A stretch of 8,682 nucleotides of DNA from Actinomycetes bacterium (GTDB lineage Bacteria; Planctomycetota; Phycisphaerae; JAACET01): NCBI GenBank assembly GCA_030631725.1, contig DAOVKO010000081.1, forward strand, positions 1 to 8,682, in the 5' to 3' direction. Below, one piece after another: positions 6,309 to 8,682 of this stretch; the stretch's first letter is position 1, and every line of letters starts with the position of its first letter. Below the pieces are notes generated by a model. That model was given only the letters and a program-made list of their open reading frames with translations. It did not search any database and was not told the DNA's origin. The position numbers and the translations under genes are program-made.

Positions 6309-6495
6309 CAATACCTTCATCAGGGCCGTGATATGTATCTGATATGTCTTCGAACACCTTGATAAAGGGAAGTTGAGCTTGCGCAGCACGCATTGCCTCT
6401 GGCAAAATCTTGGTGTAGTAATCTAAGGTGGTTCTAATCGAGGAGTGTCCTGCGAGCTTTTGTACAACTGCTTCGTTTACTCCGGCTGTAATTTC
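6292..6495 (-). pseudogene. Tyrosine recombinase (phage-type integrase), C-terminal remnant
   Basis: About 67 sense codons ending in TGA (6292-6294). The translation contains AGVNEAVVQKLAGHSSIR, then TTLDYYTKILPEAMRAA, which is the last part of an integrase catalytic domain. GHSS holds the conserved active-site His (codon 6445-6447), and the Tyr before TK (codon 6415-6417) is the nucleophile that joins covalently to DNA. The upstream boxes with the catalytic Arg pair and the whole N-terminal half are gone: similarity fades near 6495, and a TGA blocks the frame at 6514-6516. It cannot be active. Its position at the 3' end of tRNA-Asp, facing the tRNA, is the usual layout of an integrated island. 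Codon use is more AT-rich than the flanking host genes. Confidence 0.85.
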
Positions 6496-6530
6496 AGAAA
6501 AATTCCAATAAGTTCATGTTCATACAATGT

Positions 6531-6570
6531 TACAGAAGAGAACAGAAGCAAACTGAAGCAATTAGAAGCA
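6531..6570. repeat. Four 10-base phased GAAG repeats
   Basis: Four consecutive 10-base blocks each carry GAAG at the same place (6535, 6545, 6555, 6565), and the last three share GAAGCA. They lie in AT-rich DNA without a gene (6496-6731). The period equals one turn of the helix, so the block could be bent or bind a protein on one face. Function unknown. Confidence 0.6.
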
Positions 6571-6636
6571 ATAAGTTATTGTTTTGGCGAATTTTAGAGA
6601 AAAAATGAAATTTATTTAGTCCTCCTTTTTTCTGTT

Positions 6637-6668
6637 ATTGCGAGCGAGCCAAAGGCGACCGTGGCAAT
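6637..6668. repeat. Imperfect inverted repeat resembling a dispersed REP-like element
   Basis: ATTGC (6637-6641) and GCAAT (6664-6668) enclose GC-rich DNA with a central GCC-AAA-GGC hairpin. The wording (ATTGCGAGCGAGC... GGCAATCTC) resembles short dispersed repeats I associate with several bacterial genomes, from memory and not from a search. Other copies are not present in this window. Confidence 0.4.
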
Positions 6669-6731
6669 CTCTCTTAGTATTTAGCAGTTTTCAGTTTGTA
6701 TCGCGGAATCATGCACGTAATAGCTTCATTT

Positions 6732-7067
6732 TCAATGAGTTACTGCGACGGTACCAACAGTTGATCGAACAAGCACCGGCCATTTCCAACCAGTACGCCT
6801 CTTGTTCAGCGGGATGACCGTCGAGCGAATTCCCAATTGCTCTCGGCAAAGTCTATGGTTATGCTCACCATCGTAGGCCGCGTCAGCCAAGAGCCGATCC
6901 AAAGGCAGATTCTCCGCGGCCAGAGTCAGGTCCTCGGCAAACTCTGGAGAATCATTACTGGGGCCTCGGCTGACCACCGCCGAGACAAACAGGTGGCTGG
7001 AGGTATGGCAAACGACCGTCAGCTTGGGCCACGGAGCATTAGAGTGCCTTAGCATCGGGATTGACAA
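6732..7067 (-). pseudogene. DDE transposase fragment (IS4/IS5-like group)
   Basis: The 111-residue frame holds only the middle of a transposase: WPKLTVVCHTSSHL (13-26), then LLADAAYDGEHNHRLCR (59-75) with the second catalytic Asp at 62, then IRSTVIPLNKRRTG (80-93). After WKWP the reading no longer looks like the family and stops at 6732. The first DDE Asp, the final Glu region and both terminal inverted repeats are missing. The TTG at 7065-7067 is only the first possible start in the frame, which is open back to a TAG at 7083-7085. It lies between the integrase remnant and the repressor gene, so it is a second relic in the same mobile-DNA graveyard. The exact IS family needs a database. Confidence 0.82.
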
Positions 7068-7089
7068 GCCCTCCGCCGTGGTCTATATT
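7061..7089 (+). promoter_or_regulatory. Strong sigma70-type promoter of the repressor gene
   Basis: TTGACA (7061-7066), exactly 17 bases, TATATT (7084-7089): 11 of 12 consensus positions. Transcription would start near 7096, giving a leader of about 50 bases. On the other strand TTGACA (complement of 7106-7111), 18 bases, TATAGA (complement of 7082-7087) overlaps it, so the site may be divergent and read towards the transposase remnant. Confidence 0.7.
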
Positions 7090-7095
7090 CACCCC

Positions 7096-7111
7096 TCGAC
7101 AAGCATGTCAA
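7096..7111. promoter_or_regulatory. Candidate autoregulatory operator
   Basis: TCGACA-AGCA-TGTCAA is a palindrome with one mismatched pair, placed at the predicted transcription start of the repressor gene. A related perfect palindrome, TGACA-A-TGTCA (7141-7151), overlaps the start codon. Both fit a dimeric HTH repressor acting on its own gene. No binding motif is known for this protein. Confidence 0.4.
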
Positions 7112-7145
7112 CAAACCATGGGACAATTTGGGGAGGTACTTGACA

Positions 7146-8126
7146 ATGTCAGAAGACCCAAAGCACGAAAACCTCGGCCAGGCTGTGATAGCTAGACTCA
7201 AGCAGTTGCGGCTGCAGACCTACGGCCAGCACGGCTTGACTGACTTCGCCCGCGAACTCGGTGTCAGCCCCGCAATCTATCGGCGATACGAAAAACTCAA
7301 AGCCGCCCCCGTGGAACTTTTAGCAAAGGCTGCCAAGCTCACCGGCGCCCAGCTCGCCTGGCTCATTACCGGCCGCAAAACCGACGATTCGGCCCAGCAA
7401 GACATACCCGCTGACAAGCAAGCCCTGCTCGAGAGAATCGAGCGTTTGGCCCAGCGCAACCCTGCTACCCTGCGGGCAATTCAGAAGTTCATGGACCTGC
7501 TCGAACAGCAGGCCACCCGAGACGCCACTGAATCCCCCGAGCCCAGCGAGCGAGGCGGTTGGCTGCCTGTGCTCGGGCGTTCCGCTGCCGGCGTGGTCTT
7601 CTTCTGGAAAGACTTACCCGATTCCAACGGCAAAAGCCCTGCCGACAAACTCTCCGAGCTCATCGACGCTTACCTGAAAGCCCAGACAACCAGCCACCGG
7701 CCCGCCTTCATCGAGCCCACCGACGCTCAAGCTCCAGACCAGACCACCGATACCGTCAGCCTCATCCAGATCAACGTCCCCAGCGACGCGAAGGTTACGG
7801 AGTTCCTCGACTGCCCCGCCGTCCGCAAACGCTACCCCGATGCCTTCGCCCTCCGCATCGACGGCGATAGCATGGCCCCCCAGCTCATCCACGGTGACTT
7901 AGTGATTGTCTGCCCCTCACAACCAGCCGCACAGGGCAAGCCCGCTGTCGTCCAACTCCGCGACCAGATAGGTGTAACCTGCAAGCTCTATCGCTGCCAG
8001 ACAGACAAAGTCCATCTGATCCCCACCAACGAGCAGTACGAACCCCAGACCTTCGAGCTCTCCGAGGTCCTCTGGGCCCTGCGAGTCCTCTTCCGCATTC
8101 GCGTCAATCCGCAACTAACCAGATAA
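7146..8126 (+). CDS. XRE-S24 self-cleaving repressor (LexA/CI-like)
   Basis: 326 residues from ATG 7146, chosen because GGGGAGG (7130-7136) stands nine bases before it; an in-frame TTG at 7128 would lie on that ribosome site. The helix-turn-helix is around 30-51 (GLTDFARELGVSPAIYRRYE). A polar, partly coiled linker (80-135) follows. LPVLGRSAAGVVFFW (140-154) contains the Ala148-Gly149 cleavage site. RIDGDSMAP carries catalytic Ser242 and GVTCKLY carries Lys280, 38 residues apart as in LexA and UmuD. Such proteins repress target genes until RecA filaments, or another trigger, induce self-cleavage. The distance from cleavage site to Ser is 93 residues, against about 35 in LexA and CI, so an extra segment is inserted. 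Standing beside integrase and transposase relics, it may be a leftover phage or island repressor, or a host SOS-type regulator. Its GC-rich codon use matches the host genes rather than the relics. Confidence 0.88.
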   Translation: MSEDPKHENLGQAVIARLKQLRLQTYGQHGLTDFARELGVSPAIYRRYEKLKAAPVELLAKAAKLTGAQLAWLITGRKTDDSAQQDIPADKQALLERIERLAQRNPATLRAIQKFMDLLEQQATRDATESPEPSERGGWLPVLGRSAAGVVFFWKDLPDSNGKSPADKLSELIDAYLKAQTTSHRPAFIEPTDAQAPDQTTDTVSLIQINVPSDAKVTEFLDCPAVRKRYPDAFALRIDGDSMAPQLIHGDLVIVCPSQPAAQGKPAVVQLRDQIGVTCKLYRCQTDKVHLIPTNEQYEPQTFELSEVLWALRVLFRIRVNPQLTR

Positions 8127-8203
8127 TCGGGACAATTCGTCAGAACGCTGGCAGGCATACTCAACACTGGAAGGGCAGATATGTACCTTGCATCGGCCTG
8201 CGC

Positions 8204-8506
8204 CTAATTGTCGAAATGCATTCGCCGCAGGTCCTTGGTATGGCTAAGCGGATCGGCCAGATAGCGCAGCTGGCACTGTCGGCACAGGTCATAGCGAAAA
8301 ATGCGATAGTTCCCGTCCTCGATCTCTTTCAGCGACATCTGCTCCATTTTTTCCAGCATCTGTTGGATAATCTCGTCGGGCTTGTTCAGAAGGTCCGCCT
8401 CACTTGCATCCGCCTCGGCAGCGGCGAAAACTTCTATCCGCACCGTGTAGCGGCTGCTGCCCGCCGGCAAATCCTTACCGCACAGATCACATGAATAATG
8501 GATCAT
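8204..8506 (-). CDS. Small protein with two Cys pairs (putative zinc ribbon), function unknown
   Basis: 100 residues from ATG 8504-8506, with AGGAGG (complement of 8514-8519) seven bases upstream. A GTG one codon earlier is possible but too close to that site. CDLCGKDL gives Cys6/Cys9 and DLCRQC gives Cys75/Cys78, forming a likely four-Cys zinc site that closes the two ends of the chain. Between them are a basic beta strand (YTVRIEVF), an acidic linker and a Met/Glu-rich helix (QQMLEKMEQMSLKEIE). No membrane segment or signal peptide. I do not recognise a named family; zinc-ribbon proteins of this size often bind nucleic acid or another protein, but nothing here proves it. It converges on the repressor gene with 77 bases between, in which I see no clear terminator. 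Stop is TAG. Confidence 0.82.
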   Translation of the reverse strand: MIHYSCDLCGKDLPAGSSRYTVRIEVFAAAEADASEADLLNKPDEIIQQMLEKMEQMSLKEIEDGNYRIFRYDLCRQCQLRYLADPLSHTKDLRRMHFDN

Positions 8507-8536
8507 CACTGAACCTCCTGTTCCGGGCTCGACCGT

Positions 8537-8565
8537 AAGATATCAGAATCGAAACTCCGCTCCAA
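8537..8565 (-). promoter_or_regulatory. Weak candidate promoter of the Cys-pair gene
   Basis: On the minus strand TTGGAG (complement of 8560-8565), 17 bases, TATCTT (complement of 8537-8542), preceded by TGA to give an extended -10 (TGnTATCTT). Box matches are only partial. The position, about 30 bases before the start, is suitable. Confidence 0.33.
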
Positions 8566-8682
8566 GCTTTTTGTAACTGCCTCGCAAATTCAATCAGCCT
8601 ACCCCTGCCAACTTGGCCAAGCCGACCTGCTCCGCGGCGTATCCCGACCCTCGGGCCGGGGGCCGTACACCCCCATCTTCCC

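Noticed and set aside
6720..6809. Plus-strand peptide with ELLRRYQQLIEQAP opposite the end of the transposase remnant
   Set aside because: It looks protein-like but has no start, is only about 30 codons long, and its second half overlaps family-matching transposase sequence on the other strand. Most likely chance.
7559..7870. 103-codon plus-strand frame inside the repressor gene
   Set aside because: Extremely Arg/Pro-rich shifted reading of the repressor gene, without conserved features.
8571..8682. Possible gene end at the right edge (minus-strand open codons up to the window end)
   Set aside because: Short GC-rich open readings in more than one frame with no recognisable motif; not enough sequence to support a gene.
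1..8682. CRISPR array or rRNA
   Set aside because: No regularly spaced identical repeats of 20-40 bases and no rRNA-like conserved stretches were found on either strand.

Overview
The window looks like the chromosome of a GC-moderate, probably anaerobic or nickel-using bacterium. Planctomycetota (Phycisphaerae-like) is my best guess, from the style of the XRE-S24 repressor, the small Cys-pair protein and the GC-rich hairpin repeats. This is inference: no rRNA or other decisive marker is present.

Left part (1-4300, all minus strand). A three-gene set, read right to left, encodes a TIM-barrel amidohydrolase (3149-4240), an L-fucose/L-arabinose isomerase-fold protein (1720-3102) and an FGGY carbohydrate kinase (170-1666). 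Gaps are 46 and 53 bases, behind one good sigma70-type promoter (4271-4299). The start of purE (1-96) follows 73 bases further on and runs out of the window. The set looks like an isomerase-kinase sugar route with a lactonase/hydrolase-like partner. The sugar cannot be named from sequence, and no transporter or regulator gene lies beside it.

Middle (4360-6310). Two plus-strand tRNA genes, Val(TAC) and Asp(GTC), each with its own promoter, bracket a minus-strand nickel locus. That locus holds nikR (5597-6013), with a perfect inverted repeat in front of it that is very likely its operator, and a His-rich membrane metal transporter of the UreH/RcnA/HupE-like kind. The transporter frame is cut by one in-frame TAG at 5200-5202. 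TAG is an ordinary stop for several neighbours, so a nonsense mutation is the simplest reading. Three consecutive GC hairpins and a possible 23-residue ORF with a QLDLF motif lie between tRNA-Val and the transporter.

Right part (6260-8682). Directly behind tRNA-Asp is the C-terminal stub of a phage-type tyrosine integrase, then AT-rich non-coding DNA with 10-base phased repeats and a dispersed-repeat-like hairpin, then a truncated DDE transposase. This reads as the scar of a mobile island that used tRNA-Asp as its attachment site. An intact 326-residue XRE-S24 (LexA/CI-type) self-cleaving repressor follows, with a near-consensus promoter and a candidate operator. A convergent 100-residue Cys-pair protein of unknown function comes next. 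In the last ~110 bases (8571-8682) I recognise nothing.

No CRISPR array, rRNA, complete IS element or replication origin was seen.
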